A stretch of 64,000 bases of DNA from Pseudomonas fulva NBRC 16637 = DSM 17717 (GTDB lineage Bacteria; Pseudomonadota; Gammaproteobacteria; Pseudomonadales; Pseudomonadaceae), in assembly GCF_000730565.1 (NCBI RefSeq), contig NZ_BBIQ01000001.1:434001-498000 (forward strand). Direction: 5' to 3'. Of the stretch, positions 57,036-64,000 are shown one piece after another. The notes under the pieces were generated by a model. It was given only the letters and a program-made list of their open reading frames with translations. It did no database searches and was not told where the DNA came from. The translations under genes were made by a program, and so were the position numbers. The stretch's first letter is position 1; each line of letters starts with the position of its first letter.

Positions 57036-57345
57036 GACTGGCGCAGGCGATGAAGACGACTGTAGCGCAAGGGCTCGGCGCCAGGGTGGTCGCCATGACA
57101 AAGGGTGGTGATAGGAATGATTACCCTTTGTAAGCCTTTTCCTACAACACGTGGTGACTTTTCACCACTGTTCTCAGATTGGATCCAGGGTTATCTTTCT
57201 TCCATGGACGTTGCGCAGGAAGCGCATAGGACAGATCAAGGAAGACGACGAAGGATTTCCTGCCAGGATGGTGGGGCGATACGGATGTCACAGGGAAACA
57301 GTCTGAAGAACCCCGCCTCGGCGGGGTTTTTCTTGTGCGTCACGT
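57036..57345. other. 310-base gap after the second acyl-CoA dehydrogenase
   Basis: The gap holds a terminator near 57310 and a small GTGGTGA/TCACCAC inverted repeat at about 57150-57167. An open frame at 57105-57428 runs through the terminator and into the LysR gene on the other strand; I do not accept it as a gene. Confidence 0.6.
57309..57330. terminator. Terminator between acyl-CoA dehydrogenase and LysR genes
   Basis: CCCCGC-CTCG-GCGGGG with AA before and TTTT after. The 6-base stem is extended by A-T pairs and followed by TTTTTCTT on the plus strand, 16 bases before the LysR stop. It may serve both directions. Confidence 0.85.
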
Positions 57346-58269
57346 TCAGCTCAGTGCATCCAGTGGCGAAGCCACCGGTCCGCGCAGGTTGGTTTCTTCT
57401 TCGAGCAGGCCACGCAGAAGCTCGATAGAGGCCTGTTGACGCTGAGCGTCACGAAACACCAGCCCTACTTTCAAGGGCACCCTGGGTTCACTCAATGGTT
57501 TCCACAGCAGCCCTTGCTGCGCCTGTTCGGCTTCCTTGGCACGGCCCGGCAGGATGGTCGCCAATGAGGTGTGTGACAGGCTGTCGAGAATGCCTGCCAT
57601 GTTATTCATTTCTGCCTGAACCTGCGGGCGACGACCTTGGCTGGCCAGCTGGGCCTGCCAGATCTGGCGCATCTGGAACTCCTCGCCCAGCATCAGCATG
57701 GGCAATTCCGCCGCCTGGTGGATCGACACCTTCTTGAAGTCCTTGAGCGGGTGGGTCGCTGGGATGACCAACTGCAATTCGTCCTCGTACAACAACACGC
57801 CATGCAGCCCAGGTTGGCGCGCGGGCAAATAGCTGATGCCGATATCCAGCGTGCCACTGATCAGGCGCTTCTCGATTTCCAGACCCGACAACTCATAGAT
57901 CTGCACCACCAGGTGCGGCTGGGCCTTGCGCAGTCGTTCCAGAAGCTGCGGTACCAGGCTTGGCCGAACCGTTTGCAAAACGCCGATCGCCAAGGTGCGC
58001 AGTGCCTGGCCTTTGAAGTTTCGCATCGCCTCGTGGGCCCTTTGCAGGCCGTCGAGCAGGGGCAGGGCATGATTGTACAAGGTGTGCGCCGCCAGTGTAG
58101 GCAGCAGGCGCTTGTTACTGCGCTCGAAGAGGCTCAGGTCCAGGCCATGCTCGAGTTGGCGAATCTGCTGGGACAGGGCCGGTTGAGATAATGACAGACG
58201 CTCGGCGGCGCGCCCGACATGGCCTTCTTCATAGACCGCGACGAAATAACGCAGTTGACGAAAATCCAT
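57346..58269 (-). CDS. LysR-family transcriptional regulator
   Basis: A 307-residue LysR regulator. The winged-helix DNA-binding domain spans residues 1-60 (MDFRQLRYFVAVYEEGHVGR, then AAERLSLSQPALSQQIRQLE), and an effector-binding domain follows. It is divergent from the aminotransferase-like gene, the usual arrangement for a LysR gene and its target. A perfect 15-base inverted repeat (ATAAGT-TCT-ACTTAT) overlaps its own start codon, which suggests autoregulation. The inducer is unknown. Confidence 0.92.
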   Translation of the reverse strand: MDFRQLRYFVAVYEEGHVGRAAERLSLSQPALSQQIRQLEHGLDLSLFERSNKRLLPTLAAHTLYNHALPLLDGLQRAHEAMRNFKGQALRTLAIGVLQTVRPSLVPQLLERLRKAQPHLVVQIYELSGLEIEKRLISGTLDIGISYLPARQPGLHGVLLYEDELQLVIPATHPLKDFKKVSIHQAAELPMLMLGEEFQMRQIWQAQLASQGRRPQVQAEMNNMAGILDSLSHTSLATILPGRAKEAEQAQQGLLWKPLSEPRVPLKVGLVFRDAQRQQASIELLRGLLEEETNLRGPVASPLDALS

Positions 58270-58282
58270 AAGTTCTACTTAT
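58268..58282. promoter_or_regulatory. LysR-type operator at the LysR/aminotransferase divergence
   Basis: ATAAGT-TCT-ACTTAT is a perfect inverted repeat with the T-N11-A spacing of LysR boxes. It overlaps the LysR gene start, in the 202-base intergenic region toward the aminotransferase-like gene. Confidence 0.6.
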
Positions 58283-58471
58283 TGAAAATACTGCTAAATC
58301 GAAATGTCGGAATCGGCATCCGGCGCCTAGTCTATCGCTGTATAACAACGGGTTACAGGCTTTGTGCGGACCCCACCGTTACCGCAGCCTGACTTCGTAT
58401 CCATAGGTACGGCATTCAGTTGAATCAAAGCCGTTCCAGCCCTGCCCATCATCCTAGCGTGCAGAACTTCG

Positions 58472-59716
58472 ATGAATCTGTTCAACCTTCGCCGTCCAGC
58501 GCGTGCTGTCGGGATTGAAACATTGCATGAGCCAGCACGTGCTCGGCCTCGTCTCGATACAGCGGCGATGGGCTCACCTGTTTTCGTCAGAGGGCAAGGC
58601 GCCTGGCTTTGGGACGACCAAGGCCGCGCGTGCCTGGACTTCAATCAAGGCGACGGGGTCAACACGCTGGGGCACAGCCCAGAGCCCGTGGTGAAGGCGG
58701 TGGCGAGCCAGGCTCAAGCCTTGATCAACCCGGGCGTGGGGCGCTCGCATGAGGGCGTTCTGGCGTTGCGCGACCAGCTCTGCCAAGCAACCGGGAGTGA
58801 CCGTGCCCTGCTTTTCGACAGCACGGCTCAGGCACATGAAGGTGCTGTGCGCCTGGCTCGCCAGTGGGGTGAGCGCCATCGCCACGTTGCTGGCCATATC
58901 ATCGTTGCCCGCCAGGGCGGCGAAGCCGCGTATGGTGCGCCTGTGGCCAGCCGTGCAAGCCATTGCACACCCGAACACGCCCCTCTCAGCCATGTGCCGT
59001 TCAATGACCTGGCCGCACTGCACGCGGCCGTGGAGTCGCGCACGGTAGCCGTCGTGCTGGAACCGTTGCAAAGCCAGGGTGCAATCGTTGCTGCAACCGA
59101 GGAATACCTCAAGGGCGCTGAGGCCCTTTGCCGCGAGCTGGGCATTCTGCTGATCCTTGATGAAGCGCACACTGGCATGGGCCGCTGCGGTGCGTTGCTG
59201 GCCGAAACCCTGTACGGCGTGCATGCCGACATGGTGGTGCTAGGTGGCGGCCTGGGTGGAGGCGTTCCACTGGCCGCCTTGCTGGTACGCAGCAGCGCTG
59301 GCTGCACGCCGATGGCAGGCCTGCCGGATGCCTGGTACAGCAATGCGTTGACGGCCGCAGCAGGCCTGGCAGTCCTGAAAACGGTGCTGAGTGCGGGCTT
59401 CATCGAGCACGTGCAGGACACTGGCCGCCATCTACGCGAGGGACTTAGCCGCTTGGCGGGCCGCTTTGGCCAGGGCCAGGTCTGCGGGAGCGGGCTGCTG
59501 TGGACATTGCAGCTCAACGAGCCCCTGGCACGGGCGCTTGAGCGTGCGGCGTTGCAAGAGTGCCTGCTGGTCGGTGCGCCCCAGGCCGATGTACTGCGGC
59601 TCTCGCCGTCGCTTACCGTGACCCGCGGCAACGTCGACGAAATGCTGTTGCGCCTATCGCGCGCGTTCGCGCGACTGCACGCGGCCCAGGTCTCGGGGCG
59701 CAAGATGCCCGCCTAG
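58472..59716 (+). CDS. Class-III aminotransferase homologue lacking the PLP lysine
   Basis: A 414-residue protein of the class-III (acetylornithine/4-aminobutyrate type) aminotransferase fold. The cofactor Asp is present (Asp230 in ILDEAHTGMGR), and the GLGGGVPLAALL loop is clear. The position that should hold the Schiff-base Lys, two residues before GLGGG's Leu, is Gly259, and no Lys lies nearby in the whole segment. The N-terminal SGAEANEAA motif is altered to DSTAQAHEGA. It is therefore unlikely to be a normal transaminase. It is divergent from a LysR gene and is followed by a terminator at 59758-59796. Confidence 0.85.
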   Translation: MNLFNLRRPARAVGIETLHEPARARPRLDTAAMGSPVFVRGQGAWLWDDQGRACLDFNQGDGVNTLGHSPEPVVKAVASQAQALINPGVGRSHEGVLALRDQLCQATGSDRALLFDSTAQAHEGAVRLARQWGERHRHVAGHIIVARQGGEAAYGAPVASRASHCTPEHAPLSHVPFNDLAALHAAVESRTVAVVLEPLQSQGAIVAATEEYLKGAEALCRELGILLILDEAHTGMGRCGALLAETLYGVHADMVVLGGGLGGGVPLAALLVRSSAGCTPMAGLPDAWYSNALTAAAGLAVLKTVLSAGFIEHVQDTGRHLREGLSRLAGRFGQGQVCGSGLLWTLQLNEPLARALERAALQECLLVGAPQADVLRLSPSLTVTRGNVDEMLLRLSRAFARLHAAQVSGRKMPA

Positions 59717-59757
59717 TCCACCCACGTACAACCGAACCGTCTGGCGTTTCTGCGCAC

Positions 59758-59797
59758 CGCCCTGGGTCTGTCACATTCGATCCAGGGCGTTTTTTTT
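59758..59797 (+). terminator. Terminator after the aminotransferase homologue
   Basis: CGCCCTGG (59758-59765) and CCAGGGCG (59782-59789) pair perfectly across a 16-base loop and are followed by eight T. Confidence 0.88.
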
Positions 59798-59859
59798 GCC
59801 TGTGGAACCTCTGCAAGCGGCGGCGAGTCTGTGATGTAACCCCTTACGGAGAGACTCGC

Positions 59860-60018
59860 ATGGACATTATTCGGATCATCATCGCAATCATTCTGCCGCC
59901 CTTGGGCGTGTTTCTGCAGGTGGGGTTTGGCGGAGCCTTCTGGCTGAACATCCTGCTGACCTTGCTTGGCTATATCCCAGGCATCGTGCACGCGGTGTAC
60001 ATCATCGCCAAGCGTTGA
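59860..60018 (+). CDS. Small Pmp3/YqaE-family membrane peptide
   Basis: A 52-residue protein with two hydrophobic helices (IIRIIIAIILPPLGVFLQVG and the second one from FWLNILLTLLGYIPGIVHAV). It matches the Pmp3/YqaE (UPF0057) family, which is linked to membrane potential and stress in other organisms. The ATG follows GGAGAGACTCGC. It is a monocistronic gene between the aminotransferase homologue and the pqq operon end. Confidence 0.9.
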   Translation: MDIIRIIIAIILPPLGVFLQVGFGGAFWLNILLTLLGYIPGIVHAVYIIAKR

Positions 60019-60055
60019 ATTCCCTGCGGCTCACGGGTAGCCGTGAGCCGCAGGT

Positions 60056-61882
60056 TCAATGCTGCTCAAGCACCTTGCAGTAGAATCGCCATTCCTGTTC
60101 GAGCGCATGCTCAAGGTTACGGGCCTTGCGAAACCCGTGCCGCTCCCCCGCGTAGAAATGTGCCTGGGCCTCGATGCCATTGGCGTTGAGCGCTGCGAGC
60201 ATGGCGCGGGTCTGCTCCGGCACCACGACCGCATCCAGTTCCCCTTGAAAGAACACCACCGGCACCTTGATTCGCTCGGCATGCAGGAGCGGCGTGCGCT
60301 GCCGGTAGCGCTCGGCATCCTGTTCCGGATCACCGATCAGCCAGTCCAGGTAGTCACCCTCGAACTTGTGCGTGGCACGCGCCAATGCAACCGGGTCGCT
60401 GACGCCATACAGGCTCGCGCCTGCCCGGAATACCTCCCTGAACGCCAGTGCGCAGAGGGCGGTGTAGCCGCCGGCACTGCCGCCACGGATGAACACTTTG
60501 GTCTTGTCGATCAGGCCATCGGCAGCCAGGCGCTCGACGGCTGAGCAAGCATCTTCCACATCGCTTTGCCCCCAACGCAGGTGCAACGCATGGCGGTACG
60601 CGCGGCCATAGCCGCTACTGCCGCGGTAGTTGAGGTCCGCAACGGCAAAACCTCGTTGGGTCCAGAACTGGATCCTCGGGTCGAGCACCGGATAGCAGGC
60701 CGAGGTCGGGCCACCATGAATGAAGACGATCAGCGGCGATGGCGTAGTGCTGCCTGCCGCCGGATAGAAAAAGCCATGGGCCAGCGCACTCCCGGTTCCG
60801 CAATGAAATGATTGGGGCATGCTGACCCGATGCGCCGGCAGTACCTCGGCGCCCCCAGCCAGTATGCTCACTTCGTGAGTGTCACGCGCAATCGCAATGA
60901 CCGCCGCCGGGCTGATGGGCGAGGCGGCGATGGCATACACGCAGGTGGCGTCCATGGCCAGGTGCCGAAAGCGGGTGTAGGCGCTGGCGAACCGCTCAGT
61001 GCGACCATCGGGCGTGCGCAGACCCAGTTGTCCGAAACCTGCTTCGAACCAAGTGGCCAGGTAATGCTGTGGCCCGAGTGCCAGCCAGGTACTGGCGCCC
61101 AGTTGCCACGGCGCTGCGGCATGGTCGGCAGGCTCGCTTGCCAGCGCTTGCCAGCCGTCGTCACGCTCGCCCCACGGCTGCCAGAAACCATCGCGATCGG
61201 ACAGGCAGTACAGGCGGTTGGCCTCATCGAATCGGGGCTGCTGCAGCGATTCATCGCCCGCTGCCACCGTTTGCGCTGGCCCCCATTGGCCGCTGGCCTC
61301 GCGACGGCAGGTCATGAGCCGCGTTACCGTCCACGGCTGCGCCGGGCGATCCCATTCGATCCAGGCCAGGCGCTGCCCGTCCGGGCTGACCGTGGGCGAA
61401 GCGTAGAAATCGGCGCCTTCGACCAGCACCTGACGTGTGCCCTCGGCCAAGGCCACCAGACGGTGCTCCACGGTTTCGCCATGGCGCTCCTCCACGGCCA
61501 GGGTCTGCCCGCCATGCCATTGCACATCGCCATAACGGCAGGCGGGGTCATGGGTAAGGGCGCGCGGCGGCGTGTTGTCCAAAGGTTGGGTGTAAACCTG
61601 CTGGTCCTTTTCGTTGACGAACACCAGTCCGTCCCCGCCCAGGCAGAAACTGCCCCCGCCATATTCGTAGACACGGCTGCGTACACTGAAGCCGTCGGGG
61701 GTCAGGCAGCGTGCCTGGTGATGATGCCAGTGCCAAATGCGGCAAGCGTCGTCGGCAGGCCGAAACTCGACCCAGAACAGGCCGGCGTCACCGACCTTGA
61801 GTTCGGCGAAATCGGTGCCGGCGGCGACAGCCTGGGCGGCGGTGAACTCAGCCTCGGGCGATGACACGGGAGTTTCGTTCAT
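60056..61882 (-). CDS. S9 prolyl-oligopeptidase-type peptidase of the pqq operon
   Basis: A 608-residue protein with an N-terminal beta-propeller-like part and a C-terminal alpha/beta hydrolase domain. The catalytic triad is visible: Ser469 in GGSAGG, Asp550 in GELDAVV, His582 in GERHGF. In several Pseudomonas the pqq operon ends with such a peptidase gene (named pqqM in some papers). A role in processing the PqqA precursor is possible but not shown. Its 5' end overlaps pqqE by 35 bases in another frame. No terminator is evident before the Pmp3-like gene. Confidence 0.9.
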   Translation of the reverse strand: MNETPVSSPEAEFTAAQAVAAGTDFAELKVGDAGLFWVEFRPADDACRIWHWHHHQARCLTPDGFSVRSRVYEYGGGSFCLGGDGLVFVNEKDQQVYTQPLDNTPPRALTHDPACRYGDVQWHGGQTLAVEERHGETVEHRLVALAEGTRQVLVEGADFYASPTVSPDGQRLAWIEWDRPAQPWTVTRLMTCRREASGQWGPAQTVAAGDESLQQPRFDEANRLYCLSDRDGFWQPWGERDDGWQALASEPADHAAAPWQLGASTWLALGPQHYLATWFEAGFGQLGLRTPDGRTERFASAYTRFRHLAMDATCVYAIAASPISPAAVIAIARDTHEVSILAGGAEVLPAHRVSMPQSFHCGTGSALAHGFFYPAAGSTTPSPLIVFIHGGPTSACYPVLDPRIQFWTQRGFAVADLNYRGSSGYGRAYRHALHLRWGQSDVEDACSAVERLAADGLIDKTKVFIRGGSAGGYTALCALAFREVFRAGASLYGVSDPVALARATHKFEGDYLDWLIGDPEQDAERYRQRTPLLHAERIKVPVVFFQGELDAVVVPEQTRAMLAALNANGIEAQAHFYAGERHGFRKARNLEHALEQEWRFYCKVLEQH

Positions 61883-63008
61883 TTCGGAAAGTCATCTGTT
61901 CTATGGCGAGGTCGGCGCTTTGCGCCTGCTCGCGGGCCTTCAGGATCAAGTCATGGTCGGGCGACTTGGCGCATACCGGGTCGGCATTGCTGGCATCACC
62001 GGTGAGCATGAAGGCCTGGCAGCGGCAGCCGCCAAAGTCCTTCTCCTTCTCATCGCAGGAGCGGCAGGGTTCCGGCATCCATTGGTAGCCACGGAAGCGG
62101 TTGAAACCGAACGACTCATACCAGATGTGTCGCAGGTCATGGTCGCGCACGTTGGGGAACTGCACCGGCAACTGACGGGCGCCATGGCACGGCAGCGCGG
62201 TGCCGTCGGGAGTGATGGTCAGGAACAGATTGCCCCAACCGTTCATGCAGGCCTTGGGCCGCTCCTCGTAGTAGTCCGGCGTGACGAAGATCAGCTTGCA
62301 CGGGTTGCCTTCGGCTTTGAGCTTGTCGCGGTACTCATTGGTGATCCGCTCGGCCCGCTCCAGCTGATCACGGGTGGGCAGCAGCCCGACCCGGTTCAGG
62401 TGCGCCCATCCGTAGAACTGGCACGTGGCCAGTTCTACGAAATCCGCATCCAGGGCGATGCACAGCTCGATGATGCGGTCGATCTTGTCGATGTTGTGCC
62501 GATGGGTAACGAAGTTGAGCACCATGGGGTAACCGTGGGCCTTCACGGCGCGGGCCATTTCCAACTTCTGTGCGAACGCCTTTCGGGAGCCGGCCAGCAG
62601 GTTGTTCACTTGCTCGTCGCTGGCCTGGAAGCTGATCTGGATATGGTCCAGGCCGGCCTGCTTGAAGGCGGCGATGCGCGCCTCGGTCAAGCCGATACCG
62701 GAGGTGATCAGGTTGGTGTAGTACCCCAGCCGGCGGGCCTCGGCGATCAGCTCGGCGAGGTCCTGGCGAACCAGAGGTTCGCCCCCGGAGAACCCAATCT
62801 GCGCGGCGCCCATCTCGCGGGCCTGGGCCATAACCTTGAACCACTGCGCAGTGCTCAACTCCTGGCCCTGGGCTGCGAAATCCAGAGGGTTGGAGCAATA
62901 GGGGCATTGCAGCGGGCAACGATAGGTCAGCTCGGCCAGCAGCCACAGCGGCAGGCCGACTTCGGGCGTGGGCGGCAGATCAGGCAAGCTCGATCCAGTG
63001 TTCGGCAC
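61848..63008 (-). CDS. pqqE: PqqA peptide cyclase (radical SAM)
   Basis: Radical-SAM enzyme that joins the glutamate and tyrosine side chains of PqqA in PQQ synthesis. The protein has 386 residues. The radical-SAM Cys triad is Cys31, Cys35, Cys38 (CPLQCPYC), and the SPASM-type C-terminal cluster motif [18 protein letters not shown] is present. The start is the GTG at 63008; the longer frame runs through pqqD. It overlaps pqqD by 29 bases and the peptidase gene by 35 bases, so the whole set is translationally linked. Confidence 0.95.
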   Translation of the reverse strand: MPNTGSSLPDLPPTPEVGLPLWLLAELTYRCPLQCPYCSNPLDFAAQGQELSTAQWFKVMAQAREMGAAQIGFSGGEPLVRQDLAELIAEARRLGYYTNLITSGIGLTEARIAAFKQAGLDHIQISFQASDEQVNNLLAGSRKAFAQKLEMARAVKAHGYPMVLNFVTHRHNIDKIDRIIELCIALDADFVELATCQFYGWAHLNRVGLLPTRDQLERAERITNEYRDKLKAEGNPCKLIFVTPDYYEERPKACMNGWGNLFLTITPDGTALPCHGARQLPVQFPNVRDHDLRHIWYESFGFNRFRGYQWMPEPCRSCDEKEKDFGGCRCQAFMLTGDASNADPVCAKSPDHDLILKAREQAQSADLAIEQMTFRNERNSRVIARG

Positions 63009-63255
63009 GGGCCACCTCCATGAACTGCTCGATATCGTCGGCCACTTCCGGCACATCGGGGAATTGCTGCTGGAGTGCGTCGATGATGGCTGCCACATCG
63101 CGCTGACCGTCGATCAGCCCTCCGATAAGGCTGGCGCTTTCGTTGAGCTTGATCATGCCTTCAGGGTAGAGCAGCACATGGCCTTTCTGGGCAGGCTCGT
63201 ACTGGAAGCGGTAACCCTGGCGCCACCTGGGCACTTGCTGACGATCGAAATTCAT
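62980..63255 (-). CDS. pqqD: PqqD, PqqA-binding chaperone
   Basis: A 91-residue protein that presents the PqqA precursor to PqqE. Features are the [13 protein letters not shown] start, the [15 protein letters not shown] segment and a helical C-terminus. It overlaps pqqC by 4 bases and pqqE by 29. Confidence 0.95.
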   Translation of the reverse strand: MNFDRQQVPRWRQGYRFQYEPAQKGHVLLYPEGMIKLNESASLIGGLIDGQRDVAAIIDALQQQFPDVPEVADDIEQFMEVARAEHWIELA

Positions 63256-64000
63256 AGGGTGATCCCTTTATGCCATACCCGTTCCTGGGTAACGGAGTGA
63301 TAAGGCGGCCGGTTCAGCTCGTAGGCCATGCTCATGGCATCGAGCATGCTCCACAGGATGTCCAGCTTGAACTGGAGGATTTCCAGCATACGCTGCTGCC
63401 CAGCCCAGGTGGTGTAGTGCTGCAACGTAATGGCCAGGCCATGCTCAACGTCGCGGCGAGCCTGGCCAAGGCGCGTGCGGAAATACGCGTAGCCTGCCGG
63501 GTCGATCCAAGGGTAGTGCTGTGGCCAGCTGTCCAGGCGCGATTGGTGGATCTGCGGGGCGAAAAGCTCGGTCAGCGAGCTGCTGGCCGCTTCCTGCCAG
63601 CTGGCGCGACGGGCGAAATTGACGTAGGCGTCCACGGCAAAGCGCACCCCCGGCAATACCAGCTCCTGTGAGCGCAACTGCTCGGGGTCAAGACCAACCG
63701 CCTGGCCCAGTCGCAGCCAGGCTTCGATGCCGCCATCCTCACCAGGTGCGCCATCGTGGTCGAGCAAGCGCTGTATCCACTCCCGGCGCACCTCGCGATC
63801 CGGGCAGTTGGCCAGGATGGCGGCGTCCTTCATCGGGATGTTGACCTGGTAATAGAAGCGGTTGGCTACCCAACCCTGGATCTGTTCGCGGGTAGCACGG
63901 CCTTCATACATGGCCACGTGGTAGGGGTGGTGAATGTGGTAGTAGGCGCCCTTGGCGCGCAGGGCCTGCTCGAACTCGGCAGGGGACATCGGCAGTGCAT
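63252..64000 (-). CDS. pqqC: PqqC, PQQ synthase (5' end may lie outside window)
   Basis: Cofactor-independent oxidase that performs the last ring closure and oxidation to PQQ. It has a heme-oxygenase-like helical fold. Conserved stretches [31 protein letters not shown] and [11 protein letters not shown] are present. An internal ATG at 63989 gives 245 residues, but the family is usually about 251 and the frame stays open to the window end, so translation probably begins a few codons further out. The pqqA and pqqB genes expected upstream are not in the window. Confidence 0.94.
   Translation of the reverse strand, partial: ALPMSPAEFEQALRAKGAYYHIHHPYHVAMYEGRATREQIQGWVANRFYYQVNIPMKDAAILANCPDREVRREWIQRLLDHDGAPGEDGGIEAWLRLGQAVGLDPEQLRSQELVLPGVRFAVDAYVNFARRASWQEAASSSLTELFAPQIHQSRLDSWPQHYPWIDPAGYAYFRTRLGQARRDVEHGLAITLQHYTTWAGQQRMLEILQFKLDILWSMLDAMSMAYELNRPPYHSVTQERVWHKGITL

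Noticed and set aside
57105..57428. 107-residue plus-strand open frame
   Set aside because: It runs through a rho-independent terminator into the 3' end of the LysR gene, and its sequence has no family features.

Overview
The window reads as a chromosomal segment of a fluorescent Pseudomonas, most likely the Pseudomonas putida group. Grounds are the uniformly high GC, P. putida-style REP sequences, and a gene content and order I associate with P. putida (soxBDAG-purU-fdhA, aceEF/glnE/waa, glcB, bioBFHCD, two acyl-CoA dehydrogenases around a GGDEF gene, the pqq operon). The species call is from memory, not from a search.

Layout. 1-7650: sarcosine oxidase operon (soxB cut by the left edge, soxD, soxA, soxG), then purU and fdhA. 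Together they demethylate sarcosine, recover tetrahydrofolate and detoxify formaldehyde. 7717-10033: an AT-richer accessory island with two orphan Rhs-core proteins, a decayed small gene, a REP and a long inverted repeat. 10253-18295: a secreted DUF2780 protein, APC permease, PlsC-type acyltransferase, secreted retropepsin-like protein, msrA-GST pair and a PAS/GAF/GGDEF/EAL protein. 18619-22939: pyruvate dehydrogenase aceE-aceF, with tandem terminators and a striking pair of palindromic sites upstream. 23324-33373: glnE, then the LPS core operon waaF-waaC-waaG-waaP plus three more kinase-like genes. 33346-36144: a large dermonecrotic-toxin-like protein. 36253-39559: exonuclease plus DUF294/CBS/cNMP signalling protein, and a response regulator. 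39627-42767: malate synthase G and an ACT-domain regulator. 43013-46615: rarD, srkA, a ModE-type regulator and a ComF-family gene.

46703-51160 is the complete bioBFHCD operon, tightly overlapped. It is followed by a 98-aa flagellar-rod-like mini protein, an acyl-CoA dehydrogenase with a PsrA-like box at its promoter, a membrane diguanylate cyclase and a second acyl-CoA dehydrogenase. 57346-59716 is a LysR gene divergent from a class-III aminotransferase homologue that lacks the PLP lysine. A Pmp3-family peptide follows. The window ends in the pqq operon on the minus strand (pqqC cut by the right edge, pqqD, pqqE, S9 peptidase).

Most of the window is ordinary core genome. The points most worth a second look are the paired sites upstream of aceE, the lysine-less aminotransferase, the kinase array with one member lacking the catalytic aspartate, the mini rod-like protein, the orphan Rhs island, the PsrA-like box and the LysR palindrome. 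I did not find a clearly novel multi-gene defence or mobile system, and no tRNA, rRNA, CRISPR or intact insertion sequence.
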